In this document: one piece after another, positions 44,030 through 51,966 of the stretch
Numbering within the stretch: position 1 is the stretch's first letter
How the letters are laid out: every line of letters starts with the position of its first letter
Assembly (NCBI RefSeq): GCF_030063415.1
Contig: NZ_JASITA010000013.1
Span: 129,483 to 193,482, forward strand
Direction: 5' to 3'
DNA: 64,000 nucleotides
DNA from: Streptomyces sp. H27-C3
GTDB taxonomy: Bacteria; Actinomycetota; Actinomycetes; Streptomycetales; Streptomycetaceae
The notes under the pieces: model-generated
What the model was told of the DNA's origin: nothing
What the model saw: the letters and a program-made list of their open reading frames with translations, nothing else
Database searches by the model: none
Translations under genes and position numbers: made by a program

Positions 44030-44259
44030 TCGAAGGCCGCCCGCCGGGCCTGCTTGACGGCGTCATACGAGGCGGCAGCTTGCTCGAACTCACCACGCGC
44101 CCCACGCGCGGCCAGCTTCTCGGCGGCCTCCAGTCGCTTGACCCGGCCCACGTAGTCGCGCAGGGCTGCGTTGACCGTCTCCTTCTTCGTCGTGACGCCC
44201 ATCAACCGCATGGCTTCTGCCAGCGCCTCGTCGTCGAGATCAATCTGGGTGACCGACAC
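44026..44259 (-). CDS. vapB: VapB-type antitoxin, copy 2
   Basis: A 77-aa ribbon-helix-helix antitoxin, closely related to the one at 22504-22737, with most changes in the C-terminal toxin-binding helix (KRLEAAEKLAARGARGEFEQ). GTG at 44259 is preferred: GGGAG lies nine bases upstream, whereas the ATG at 44268 directly abuts that site. It also gives the same length as copy 1. Confidence 0.85.
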   Translation of the reverse strand: MSVTQIDLDDEALAEAMRLMGVTTKKETVNAALRDYVGRVKRLEAAEKLAARGARGEFEQAAASYDAVKQARRAAFE

Positions 44260-44280
44260 AACCACCATCTCCCTGATGTT

Positions 44281-44303
44281 GATGTATGCATCTACGATAC
44301 ATC
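44281..44303 (-). promoter_or_regulatory. VapB operator, copy 2
   Basis: A 23-bp dyad GATGTAT-N9-ATACATC, with the same outer arms and spacing as 22764-22786. The bases just outside (CCAACATT) are also shared. Probably the antitoxin binding site. Confidence 0.6.
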
Positions 44304-44697
44304 GCCAACATTGACGGCTTCAGAGAACTGCACGTTCCGCGTCGTCGATGGCGATAGGGGCCCAGTGATTAATGGCGCGGCCATCGGCCGACGGGACGTT
44401 CGACGGCGGTGTCAGCCCGGGGGGAGTGAGGCCCTAATGGGTCACATGGACTTATGTACGCAGTCGATCGTGTGTGCTCTCCGCCGCGCCTCGCCATCCT
44501 GAACAGCCACTCCGTCGCATGGGCGGATGAAACTGGCCCAAACCATCACAAGGGTGATCAGCTGGCCTCACGCGATCACGGGGGTGAGTATCCGAGGTAC
44601 AGCGATTGGCGCTGAGAATGATCATGGTCGGTTTTCTTGATCGGGGTTCGATGAAACACCTGATCAGACCTTCCTTGATCGCGTACGGTCACGCTTC
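44304..44697. other. 394 bp without a gene
   Basis: No credible coding sequence. GATC-containing words recur between 44550 and 44690 (GTGATCAG, GCGATCAC, TTGATCGG, TTGATCGC). GGGGTGAGTATCCGAGGTAC at 44581 could be a Tn3-type terminal repeat in front of the transposase stub, but I find no partner copy. Confidence 0.3.
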
Positions 44698-45060
44698 ATG
44701 CCCGTAGAGTTCTTAACTGACGAACAAGCCGCGTCCTATGGGGCCTTTCAAGAGGTCCCGACGCGCCCTGAGCTGGAACGCTTCTTCTTCCTCGACGACG
44801 ATGACCGGGATCTGATCGCGCTGCGGCGCGCGGACAGCCACCGTCTCGGGATAGCCGTGCAGCTGTGCACGGTGCGCTACGTGGGGCGGTTCCTCACTGA
44901 TGACCCGCTGGCAGTGCCGTGGGAGGTGGTCGACTACCTCGCCGGGCAGTTGGGCATCCAGGACGCCCCTCAGGTGAAGCGGTACACCGATCGGCCCAAG
45001 ACGGCTTATGACCACTCGTGGGAGATCCGGGCGGCCTGGGAGGACGAAGAAGAGGACTGA
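44698..45060 (+). pseudogene. Tn3-family transposase N-terminal stub (DUF4158)
   Basis: 120 codons starting MPVEFLTDEQAASYGAF with LRRADSHRLGIAVQLCTVRY and VVDYLAGQLGI, the N-terminal DUF4158 DNA-binding part of Tn3-family transposases, which are normally near 1000 aa. It stops after an acidic AAWEDEEED. The catalytic DDE domain is absent, so this is a relic of a Tn3-type element between the BREX and sulfide blocks. Confidence 0.75.
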
Positions 45061-45203
45061 TCTCCGCCCGCACATGACGGCGCCCGGGACGGAATCAGCG
45101 TCCCGGGCACAGTCACGAGCGGCCGGGCCGACGGTGATGCATGAACCGGCACGGGAAGATTTCGGCATCATGAGAGCCGGGACGACGTCGGGTCGAGTTC
45201 CGG

Positions 45204-45872
45204 TCACCGTGGCAGGGTCTGAGTGACGCGCCACAGCCGGCGGGGCAGGTCGCCCTCCTCGAAGGCGTGGACCTCATTCAGCGTCCAGCCGTCGGCGAGG
45301 GCCTCGACCAGGTCGCGGTCGAAGAAGTGCACCGCGAAGCCGCCGTGCTCGTACATGTCGTCGCCGTGCGCGGTGCCGCTGCCGTAGTGGGTGTCGCCGG
45401 TGTGGCGGACCGTGTAGACGAACACTCCGCCGGGCCGCAGGACACGGCGGATCTCTGCGACCGCGGCGTAGATCTCCTTCGTGGTCAGAGCCATGCACAG
45501 CAGCATGTGCGCGAACGCGGCGTCGACCGAGTCGTCCGCCAGCGGCAGCGGCTCGCGCGCGTCGTGCACCGCAGTGCTGACCCGCCCGGCGACGTCCTGG
45601 GCCTGGGCGGCGTCGGTAAGTTGGCGCAGGCCGGTGGCGGAAAAGTCGGTGGCGTGGACGGTGAAGCCTTCGCGGGCGAAGTACAGCGCGTCGCGGCCGT
45701 GTCCGGCGCCCAGTTCGAGGATGTCGCGCGCTCCGGCCGTCCGGAGGACGGCGGCGGCGTGTACGGCTGGGTCGGAGGGTTGTTCGCCGTACATGCCCGG
45801 GTGGGCGGTGTACGTGCTCTGCCAGTGCTCGCGCTGGGTCTCTGCGAGCTTCTCGTCCCGCTCGTGCGCCAC
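45204..45872 (-). CDS. Class I SAM-dependent methyltransferase
   Basis: A 222-aa Rossmann-fold methyltransferase: motif I LELGAGHGRDALYFA near residue 52, an acidic ADFS-like ATDFSATGL, then DDSVDAAFAHMLLCMAL and LRPGGVFVYTVRHTGD. The set resembles TehB-like thiol/chalcogen methyltransferases, but family alone does not fix the substrate. GTG at 45872 is the first start. It lies 152 bp from the DUF302 gene on the same strand, next to a persulfide detoxification regulon, so methylation of a sulfur or heavier chalcogen compound is an inference. Confidence 0.85.
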   Translation of the reverse strand: MAHERDEKLAETQREHWQSTYTAHPGMYGEQPSDPAVHAAAVLRTAGARDILELGAGHGRDALYFAREGFTVHATDFSATGLRQLTDAAQAQDVAGRVSTAVHDAREPLPLADDSVDAAFAHMLLCMALTTKEIYAAVAEIRRVLRPGGVFVYTVRHTGDTHYGSGTAHGDDMYEHGGFAVHFFDRDLVEALADGWTLNEVHAFEEGDLPRRLWRVTQTLPR

Positions 45873-46024
45873 GTGGGCTCCCTCGTTCCGCCAGCATCAC
45901 TCCCGTGCGGGCCGCAGGTAAGCGTAGGCCCCTCGGTGGCCTCCCGATGGCGGGACCGGGCGGTCACAGGGACACGGCTCGCGGGCCGCCCGGCAGGGCT
46001 GCCCGCAGTCCGGACGGCCCGAGG

Positions 46025-46429
46025 TCATGTCCGCTGCCGGGTGAGGGTGGACAGGGCGGCGTCGAGGCGGCGGGTGGCGTCCTCGGCGACGGGCTTGAGG
46101 GCGTCCTGGCCGGTGAGGGTGACCATTGTGGCGGGGTCGAGGGCCTGGACGGCGATGCGCTCGCCGTCGGTGCGGACGACGACGTTGCAGGGCAGAAGCA
46201 GGCCGATGGAGCGGTCCGCCTCGATGGCCTGGTGGGCGAGCGGCGGGTTGCAGGCGCCGAGGATCAGGTAGTTCTCCATGTCGTGGCCGAGCTTCTCCTT
46301 CAGCGTGGCCTGCACGTCGATCTCGGTCAGGATGCCGAAGCCCTGCTCGGCCAGGGCCTCGCGCACGGCTTTCACGGTCTCCTCGAAGTCACCGGTCACG
46401 TGCACGGTGCGGCTGTAGGTCATCGTCAT
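46025..46429 (-). CDS. DUF302 domain protein
   Basis: A 134-aa DUF302 protein: FEETVKAVREALAEQGFGIL, EIDVQATLKEKLG, YLILGACNPPLAHQAIEAD and LLPCNVVVR are the family signatures, with a conserved Cys in GACNPP and another in LPCNV. DUF302 proteins often accompany thiosulfate or sulfide detoxification genes; biochemical role unsettled. ATG at 46429 has GGAAGAGG a few bases upstream. Divergent from the MBL-rhodanese gene across two palindromic operators, so probably co-regulated with it. Confidence 0.9.
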   Translation of the reverse strand: MTMTYSRTVHVTGDFEETVKAVREALAEQGFGILTEIDVQATLKEKLGHDMENYLILGACNPPLAHQAIEADRSIGLLLPCNVVVRTDGERIAVQALDPATMVTLTGQDALKPVAEDATRRLDAALSTLTRQRT

Positions 46430-46508
46430 CGCCTCTTCCTCGTCTGCTGGCCCCGCTTCTTGCGGAGGCCGCCGGGTACCCGCCGGGTATGGCGGCTCCC
46501 CACGGAAT

Positions 46509-46524
46509 ATACCCCCGGGGGTAC
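46509..46524. promoter_or_regulatory. CsoR/CstR-type operator 1
   Basis: ATACCCCCGGGGGTAC, a near-perfect 16-bp palindrome of the G-tract type bound by CsoR-family repressors, in the divergent promoter region. Confidence 0.7.
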
Positions 46525-46544
46525 AGGTGTTACGGTGGAAACAG

Positions 46545-46560
46545 ATACCCCCCGGGGTAA
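46545..46560. promoter_or_regulatory. CsoR/CstR-type operator 2
   Basis: ATACCCCCCGGGGTAA, 36 bp centre-to-centre from operator 1, just upstream of the AAAGGAG ribosome site of the MBL-rhodanese gene. Confidence 0.65.
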
Positions 46561-46584
46561 TTTTCATGCGAAAGGAGTACCCGC

Positions 46585-47949
46585 GTGTTCTTCGTTGACA
46601 CCATCGAGCTGGAAGGTCTCGGCAACCGCAGCTACCTGGCCGGCGGTGAGCACATGGCGGTGGCGGTGGACCCGCCGCGCGACATCGACCAGGTCCTGGC
46701 GGCAGCCGCCAGGCGCGGTGTGCGGATCTCGCATGTGGTGGAGACCCACATCCACAACGACTACGTCACCGGCGGTCTCGAACTCGCCCGGATCACTGGC
46801 GCCCAGTACCTCGTGCCGGCCGACGCGAAGGTCTCGTTCGCGCGGGTGCCCGTCGCAGACGGCGACACCGTGGACATCGACGCCGGCAGCCGGGTGACAC
46901 TGGCCGCGATCGCGACCCCCGGCCACACCCCGCACCACACCTCCTACGCGCTGCGCGAGGCGGGGCGGCCCGTGGTCGTATTCACCGGCGGCTCCCTGCT
47001 GATCGGAACAGTTGGCCGGCCGGACCTGGTCGAGCCGCGGCTGACCAAACAGCTCGCCCGCGCCCAGCACGCCTCCGCCCACCGCCTGGCCTCCGGCCTC
47101 CCGGACGAGACGGCCGTGCTGCCCACGCACGGGTTCGGCAGCTTCTGCTCCTCCGCCCAGTCCGACGGGGAGGAGACCACCATCGGCAAGGAGAAGAGCG
47201 CCAATACGGCGCTCACCGTCGATGTGGACACCTTCGTCGCCGACCTGCTGGCCGGGCTGGAGGACGTGCCCGCCTACTACGCGCACATGGGCCCGGCCAA
47301 CGCCACGGGCCCCGCCCCGGTCGATCTGACGCCGCCCGCGCTCGCGGATCCCGGTGAGATCGCTTTGCGCCTCGCGGCCGGTGAGTGGGTGGTCGACCTG
47401 CGCAACCGCGTGGCCTTCGCCGAAGGGCACGTGGCCGGGTCGTTCAACTTCGAGGCCGACGGCAAGATCGCCACCTATCTCGCCTGGATGATCCCCTGGG
47501 GCAAGCCGGTCACCCTGCTCGCCGAATCGGCCCAGCAGCTCGCCGAAGCCCAGCGCGAACTGGTACGGGTGGGCATCGACCGGCCGGCCGCCGCCGCGAC
47601 CGGCGGCCCAGCCGCCTGGCTGCCCACCGGGCAGACACCCGCCTCTTTCCCGCGCTCCACGTTCGCCGGCCTCGCCGCCCACGGAGCCGAGAACGCGGTG
47701 GTCCTGGACGTGCGCCGCGACTCCGAGCGGGCGAACGGCTGGATCGAAGGATCGGTGCACATCCCCATCCACGAGCTTCCCGGCCGCCTTGCCGAGGTAC
47801 CGCAGGGGACGGTGTGGGTGCACTGCGCCGGCGGCATGCGCGCCGCGATCGCCGCGTCCCTGCTGGACGCGGCAGGCCGGGATGTCGTCGCCGTCGACGA
47901 CGGCTTCGACGCCGCCGCCGACGCCGGCCTGCCCCTGACCACCGGCTGA
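46585..47949 (+). CDS. Persulfide dioxygenase-like MBL hydrolase fused to two rhodanese domains
   Basis: A 454-aa protein. Residues 1-230 are a metallo-beta-lactamase fold with THIHNDY (His55, His57, Asp59) and GHTPHHTSY, the iron-binding pattern of ETHE1/CstB-like persulfide dioxygenases. A first rhodanese-like domain (about 255-345) lacks the catalytic Cys. A second (about 355-454) has VHCAGGMRA with the active-site Cys near 412. It would oxidise glutathione- or mycothiol-type persulfide and move sulfane sulfur. GTG at 46585 follows AAAGGAG. First gene of a three-gene operon under the two upstream palindromes. Confidence 0.9.
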   Translation: MFFVDTIELEGLGNRSYLAGGEHMAVAVDPPRDIDQVLAAAARRGVRISHVVETHIHNDYVTGGLELARITGAQYLVPADAKVSFARVPVADGDTVDIDAGSRVTLAAIATPGHTPHHTSYALREAGRPVVVFTGGSLLIGTVGRPDLVEPRLTKQLARAQHASAHRLASGLPDETAVLPTHGFGSFCSSAQSDGEETTIGKEKSANTALTVDVDTFVADLLAGLEDVPAYYAHMGPANATGPAPVDLTPPALADPGEIALRLAAGEWVVDLRNRVAFAEGHVAGSFNFEADGKIATYLAWMIPWGKPVTLLAESAQQLAEAQRELVRVGIDRPAAAATGGPAAWLPTGQTPASFPRSTFAGLAAHGAENAVVLDVRRDSERANGWIEGSVHIPIHELPGRLAEVPQGTVWVHCAGGMRAAIAASLLDAAGRDVVAVDDGFDAAADAGLPLTTG

Positions 47950-47982
47950 TCCCCGCCCCCAGCACGAGAAAGGGGGAACGTC

Positions 47983-48348
47983 ATGTTCCTCTTCCGCCGC
48001 ACCCAGCCCCGTCTCAGCGTGGACCAGGCTCGCAGCCGTACCGGCGGCCAGGCCCCGGACGCGGTTCTGCTCGATGTCCGCGAGAAGCCGGAGTGGAACG
48101 CCGGCCACGCCCCTGGCGCCCTGCACGCCCCGCTGTCGAAGCTCGTCGCCGACGGCGCCCTGCCGCCCGGGGCGTCGGGCAGGCCGCTGGTGGTCATCTG
48201 CCGCAGCGGACACCGCTCCCAGCAGGCGGCCAAACTCCTCACCCAGCGCGGAGAACAAGCGGTCGACGTCAAGGGCGGCATGAACGCGTGGGCCGCCTCC
48301 GGATACCCGGTCAGCGACGAACGCGGGAACAGCGGCCAGATAGCGTGA
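47983..48348 (+). CDS. Single-domain rhodanese sulfurtransferase
   Basis: A 121-aa rhodanese: LLDVREKPEWNAGHAPGALH and active-site loop CRSGHRSQQ (Cys about 72). It passes sulfane sulfur between thiols. GAAAGGGGG precedes the ATG. The stop overlaps the next start as TGATG, so it is coupled to the exporter gene. Confidence 0.92.
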   Translation: MFLFRRTQPRLSVDQARSRTGGQAPDAVLLDVREKPEWNAGHAPGALHAPLSKLVADGALPPGASGRPLVVICRSGHRSQQAAKLLTQRGEQAVDVKGGMNAWAASGYPVSDERGNSGQIA

Positions 48349-49088
48349 TGGCCCTCGTTCTCGCCGTCATTGCCGGGGCCGTCATTGGCCTCGCCCTCGG
48401 AGCCCTGGGGGGCGGCGGCAGCGTCCTGGCCGTGCCCGCTCTGATCTACCTGCTCGGCTTCACCCCGGCAGCGGCCACCACCGCCAGCCTGATCATCGTG
48501 GCCGCCACCTCCGCCACCGCCCTGTACGCCCACGCACGCGACGGCCACGTCGCCTGGAAAGCCGGATCACTCTTCGCAGCCGCGGGCATCATCCCCGCCT
48601 ACCTCGCCGGAGCAGCCTCCGGGCACCTGCCCGCAGCGGCCCTGACCATCGCGTTCGCGGTGATCGCCGCGCTGGCGGCCCTGCGCATGCTCCGCCCCTC
48701 CACCTCCGAGCCGACGGGCCGGATACGGCCCGGCAAGGCGGCCGGGGCGGGCGCCGGGCTCGGTGCGGTGACCGGATTCCTCGGCGTAGGAGGCGGATTC
48801 CTCGCCGTCCCGGCCCTGGTGAGCGTGCTCGGGCTGACGATGCGCAGGGCGGTAGGCACAAGCCTGCTCGTCATCACCGTCAACTCACTCGCTGCCCTGA
48901 CCGCCCGCACCGGAACCGGCGGCGGCATCCAGTGGGAGGTCATCGGACCGTTCACCGGGGCCGCGATCCTCGGCGCCTGGGACGGCAAACGCCTCGCCGC
49001 CAAGATCTCCGGACCCACTCTGCAGAGAGTGTTCGCCGGCGTACTCCTGGCGGTGGCCGCGTTCATGCTCATCGACGTGATCGCATGA
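48348..49088 (+). CDS. TauE/SafE family sulfite/sulfonate exporter-like permease
   Basis: A 246-aa membrane protein with seven or eight hydrophobic segments and the internal repeat GALGGGGSVLAVPAL / FLGVGGGFLAVPAL typical of TauE/SafE. In sulfide detoxification operons it is thought to export sulfite made by persulfide dioxygenase. ATG at 48348 is chosen; a GTG one codon upstream is possible. Third gene of the MBL-rhodanese operon. Confidence 0.9.
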   Translation: MALVLAVIAGAVIGLALGALGGGGSVLAVPALIYLLGFTPAAATTASLIIVAATSATALYAHARDGHVAWKAGSLFAAAGIIPAYLAGAASGHLPAAALTIAFAVIAALAALRMLRPSTSEPTGRIRPGKAAGAGAGLGAVTGFLGVGGGFLAVPALVSVLGLTMRRAVGTSLLVITVNSLAALTARTGTGGGIQWEVIGPFTGAAILGAWDGKRLAAKISGPTLQRVFAGVLLAVAAFMLIDVIA

Positions 49089-49107
49089 ACACGGCGCCCA
49101 CCGGTTC

Positions 49108-49386
49108 TCAGGCAAGTGACAGGAACAGCTTCTCCAGCCGGGCCCGCATCTCATCGCGGTCACCGGCCGTCTGTCCGCCCTCGGCCATGCAGTGCTGCAG
49201 CCCGGTCGCGATGATCGCGAATCCGGCCCGGTCCAACGCGCGGGAGACCGCCGCGAGCTGCGTGATCACGTCCTCGCAGTCCCGGCCCTCCTCGATCATC
49301 TTGATGATCCCCGCGATCTGCCCCTGAGCCCGCCGCAGCCGGTTCAGCACCGATTTCAGCTCATCGGCCGCCATCTCAAGCTCCAC
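49108..49386 (-). CDS. CsoR-family repressor, CstR-like persulfide sensor
   Basis: A 92-aa all-helical DUF156 protein (LKSVLNRLRRAQGQIAGI, then RDCEDVITQLAAVSRALDRA). Cys37 and Cys66 are conserved, but the position that holds the copper-ligand His in CsoR (four residues before the second Cys) is Gly62. Two Cys without that His is the CstR pattern, which senses persulfides. GTG at 49386 has GGAGG six bases upstream. Divergent from the rhodanese-DUF2892 gene with a perfect 16-bp palindrome between them; convergent with the exporter gene. It should control all three operators in this block. Confidence 0.88.
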   Translation of the reverse strand: MELEMAADELKSVLNRLRRAQGQIAGIIKMIEEGRDCEDVITQLAAVSRALDRAGFAIIATGLQHCMAEGGQTAGDRDEMRARLEKLFLSLA

Positions 49387-49406
49387 TGTCCACCTCCACG
49401 AAGAAA

Positions 49407-49422
49407 ATACCCCTAGGGGTAT
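49407..49422. promoter_or_regulatory. CsoR/CstR-type operator 3
   Basis: ATACCCCTAGGGGTAT, a perfect 16-bp palindrome between the repressor gene and the rhodanese-DUF2892 gene. Same outer bases as operators 1 and 2. GTACCCGGTAC, a second small palindrome, follows directly. Confidence 0.75.
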
Positions 49423-49477
49423 CGTACCCGGTACGGACACCCGCCCCCGGACTAATTTCGAAGGGACCACCCCGCAC

Positions 49478-50044
49478 ATGACCACCCCCACCGCCCTCAT
49501 CCCCGCCCAGGCCGCCGCCCGCCTGCACGAGTACACCGTCATCGACGTACGCACCCCGGGCGAATACGCCGCAGGCCACGTCCCCGGCGCCCACAACATC
49601 CCCCTCGACCACCTCCACACCGCATTGCCCGCCCTCAAGGCCGCAGCCGCCCGCGGCGACCTCCTCATGGTCTGCGCCTCCGGCAACCGCTCCACCACCG
49701 CCTGCGCAGAACTGGCCGCCGCCGACATCCCCGCCGCCACCCTCACCGGCGGTACCACCGCATGGGCCGGCGAGGGCCGCACCCTCCACCGCCCCGAGAA
49801 CGGCCGGGCCGTCTGGCCCATGGAACGCCAGGTGCGACTCGCCGCCGGATCCCTCGTCGTCCTCGGCCTCGCCGCCGGCACCCGCTGGCGCCCCGCCCGC
49901 TGGCTGTCCGCCGCCATCGGCACCGGCCTGGTCTTCTCCGCCGCCACCAACACCTGCGGCATGGCCGCCGCCCTCGCCAAACTCCCCCACAACCAGCCCC
50001 GCACCACCGACCTCGACGCCACCCTGCAAGCACTGCAGGACTGA
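49478..50044 (+). CDS. Rhodanese fused to DUF2892 membrane domain (YgaP-like)
   Basis: A 188-aa protein: rhodanese domain (VIDVRTPGEYAAGHVPGAHN; active site CASGNRS, Cys about 68) followed by two membrane helices (LAAGSLVVLGLAAGTRW, SAAIGTGLVFSAATNTCGMA), the DUF2892 part. YgaP-type proteins carry sulfane sulfur at the membrane. It completes the sulfide regulon and is directly under operator 3. Confidence 0.9.
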   Translation: MTTPTALIPAQAAARLHEYTVIDVRTPGEYAAGHVPGAHNIPLDHLHTALPALKAAAARGDLLMVCASGNRSTTACAELAAADIPAATLTGGTTAWAGEGRTLHRPENGRAVWPMERQVRLAAGSLVVLGLAAGTRWRPARWLSAAIGTGLVFSAATNTCGMAAALAKLPHNQPRTTDLDATLQALQD

Positions 50045-50156
50045 CACACCGACCGACAAGACCGGGACAACCACTGTCAAGACAAGGGCTACTGCTCGGT
50101 CCCCGGACGCGACGGCCACCGTTGGCGAGAAGGCGGACGCGTGAGGGTGCCGGGCC

Positions 50157-50288
50157 ACTCGCACAAATGACCATCTGTGCGAGTTCTGCGAGAGCCCCGA
50201 AAGCGATCACGTTTCCGCAGGTCGCCATTCGCAGAAGTCCTCTCAGAAGTGGCAGGTTGTGCGAGAGGCAATCTGCGAGACTGATCGC
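50157..50288 (+). promoter_or_regulatory. Recombination (res-like) site upstream of the serine recombinase gene
   Basis: Six related half-sites cluster here: CTCGCACA and TGTGCGAG as a perfect 8-bp inverted pair (50158-50183), then TTCTGCGAGA, TTCGCAGAA (inverted), TTGTGCGAGA and TCTGCGAGAC. Three pairs of half-sites before a resolvase gene is the layout of a res site. ACGTTTCCGCA (50209-50219) also occurs beside the tRNA att sites. Covers the gap after 50044. Confidence 0.5.
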
Positions 50289-50563
50289 GTGGATCTGACG
50301 CCCGATCAAGCAGCAATCGCGGTAGAACGCAACGACTGCCCCAAATGCGAGGTACCCGCCGGGAGTCCGTGCCGAACGCGCGGTGGGAAGACCGCGACGA
50401 AGTACCACACCCCGCGCTTCGTCCTCGTACCCGCGCTGCGCGAGCACCTCGACATCCTCATCCCCGCCGACCGGGGTCCAGGGCGTCCGTGGAAGCAGGG
50501 ACCGGCGCCCGTCGCGCTGCCCGCGCAGCGCGACGCGAAGCAGATCCGAATCGGGTACGCCCG
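50289..50563 (+). pseudogene. Zinc-finger serine recombinase, 5' half (split by insertion)
   Basis: GTG at 50289 gives VDLTPDQAAIAVERNDCPKC, then CEVPAGSPCRTRGGK and KYHTPRF, a Cys-rich N-terminal domain found fused to resolvases in streptomycetes, and ends IRIGYAR at 50563, where insertion brings a stop. Joining 50563 to 56233 restores GYARTSTARQELASQLDAL, an uninterrupted 295-aa serine recombinase. So the gene was intact before the insertion. The domain split leaves the catalytic serine on the distal half. Confidence 0.85.
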
Positions 50564-50656
50564 ATAACCAGGCATGAGACATGTCCGCGCGGGGTTGTCT
50601 CGCCCATGATCGAAGATCGATCTTCAGAGGGTCAGCCTCGGTGAGGGGGCCGTGTC

Positions 50657-51541
50657 TCATCCGGACTCGGATGTGCCTGTCGTCGGCTCGTCGTCGCCTT
50701 CTCTATGCACCGCCAGGGCATCAATGGCCCGGGCGATCGCCTCGTCAAACTCTCTCTGGCGTGCTGCAGCCGCCTGCAGGTCGATCCCGGTGCGCACATC
50801 CTCATCGGGTCTGCGGGTCGGTGCGTTCAGCCCCAGCTCTGCGGGGAGCGGTGGTAGACCGGCCAGCAGGGTCGCCAGCCCCACGTCCTCCACCCCAGCC
50901 AGCGGCTCCAGCTCCGTCGCTCGCGTGAGAATCCGCTGCAGCTCTGTCTCGATGACCCCCATGTCGAGTGTCTCTCCGGCTACCTCGACAACCCACGATC
51001 CGTGGTCTATTGCCCGCATCGGCGGTGGCGGGAAGATTGGCAGCGCACCGGCTTCCATCTCATCGGCCGTGATTCGGGGGTGGTCGCCTGTCCATGTGTC
51101 CAGACGCTCGTCGAAGTGCTCGCTGGCGTCCCGGACCCTCCGGTCCAGGACAGGTGATGAGTCATCAACCTCCAGTAGGGCGCGCAGGCGCTCACCACGG
51201 AACTTGCGTCGATCGTAGGCCTTCTGCTGCTCGGGCTTGGAGTCCTTCGGTCTGCCTTGGTCAAGCTTGACTGGCTTGAGCATCTTGGAGACCTTGGCAG
51301 CGAACATCAGGAAAGCCTCCAGCGGAATCCAGAGCATCGGATCCGGCGGCGTTCGACCAACTCGTGCTCGAATCTCCAGCAGCGCGACCTGCGCATATCG
51401 GATGTCTCGCGCCAGCCAGGTCAGATAGACCCGTTGTGCCCACTCGTCCCACATCAGCTTCTCGCTCACAGCGCGCCATCTTTCACCAGGCCGGTTCACG
51501 GCGGCATTCGATTTGAGACCGCCGGGCGGCGGTGGATTCAT
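50657..51541 (-). CDS. Unknown protein, passenger of the insertion
   Basis: A 294-aa protein without recognised domain. WDEWAQRVYLTWLARDIRYAQ starts a helical region; a charged Lys/Arg segment (KLDQGRPKDSKPEQQKAYDRRK) and an acidic C-terminus follow. ATG at 51541 overlaps the stop of the TnpC-like gene as ATGA, so it is transcribed with the recombination genes and may be a passenger or a fourth element protein. Confidence 0.7.
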   Translation of the reverse strand: MNPPPPGGLKSNAAVNRPGERWRAVSEKLMWDEWAQRVYLTWLARDIRYAQVALLEIRARVGRTPPDPMLWIPLEAFLMFAAKVSKMLKPVKLDQGRPKDSKPEQQKAYDRRKFRGERLRALLEVDDSSPVLDRRVRDASEHFDERLDTWTGDHPRITADEMEAGALPIFPPPPMRAIDHGSWVVEVAGETLDMGVIETELQRILTRATELEPLAGVEDVGLATLLAGLPPLPAELGLNAPTRRPDEDVRTGIDLQAAAARQREFDEAIARAIDALAVHREGDDEPTTGTSESG

Positions 51542-51966
51542 CGGGGCGGGAGCGTGTGGACCGTGGCGTTCGGGATGGGCTGCGGGCTCTGCCGCAGGGC
51601 GGTGATCTCGTCGTGCTGGGCCGCGAGCCGGGACAGGGCCTGGGTCCGGAACGCCTGCAGGTCGGTGATTTCAACGTTCATCCGGCCGAGCCGCGCTCGC
51701 AGCTCGGCGACCTCGGCTTTGAGGCGTTCGATCTGGGCGAGGCGGGGATCCGGCTGCTGCCCAGCCTCCTGGGCCCCGGCGCGGTGCTGTTCAAACTCGG
51801 CTTTCAGATGCGGATAGGCGCGGTAGAGGGTCGCCCGGGGCACTCCGGAAAGCGTGCACAGGCTCTTGACGTCGCACTTCAAGCCCTCGGGGACATCCCC
51901 GGCCAGTAGCTGCTGCATGGCGGCCCGGAGCCTGACCTCGGCATCGGCATGGCGCTCACCCGGCAT
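51538..51966 (-). CDS. Tn554 TnpC-like protein (DUF6262 type)
   Basis: A 142-aa protein: an N-terminal HTH-like part (CDVKSLCTLSGVPRATLYRA) followed by a coiled coil (LAQIERLKAEVAELRARLGR) . This is the arrangement of the small third protein (TnpC) of Tn554-type elements, which assists the two tyrosine recombinases. ATG at 51966 has AGGAGG seven bases upstream. Overlaps the preceding recombinase fragment. Confidence 0.7.
   Translation of the reverse strand: MPGERHADAEVRLRAAMQQLLAGDVPEGLKCDVKSLCTLSGVPRATLYRAYPHLKAEFEQHRAGAQEAGQQPDPRLAQIERLKAEVAELRARLGRMNVEITDLQAFRTQALSRLAAQHDEITALRQSPQPIPNATVHTLPPR

Noticed and set aside
49108..49386. Copper-sensing CsoR
   Set aside because: The His ligand between the two cysteines is replaced by Gly, and the neighbours are sulfur genes with no copper exporter.
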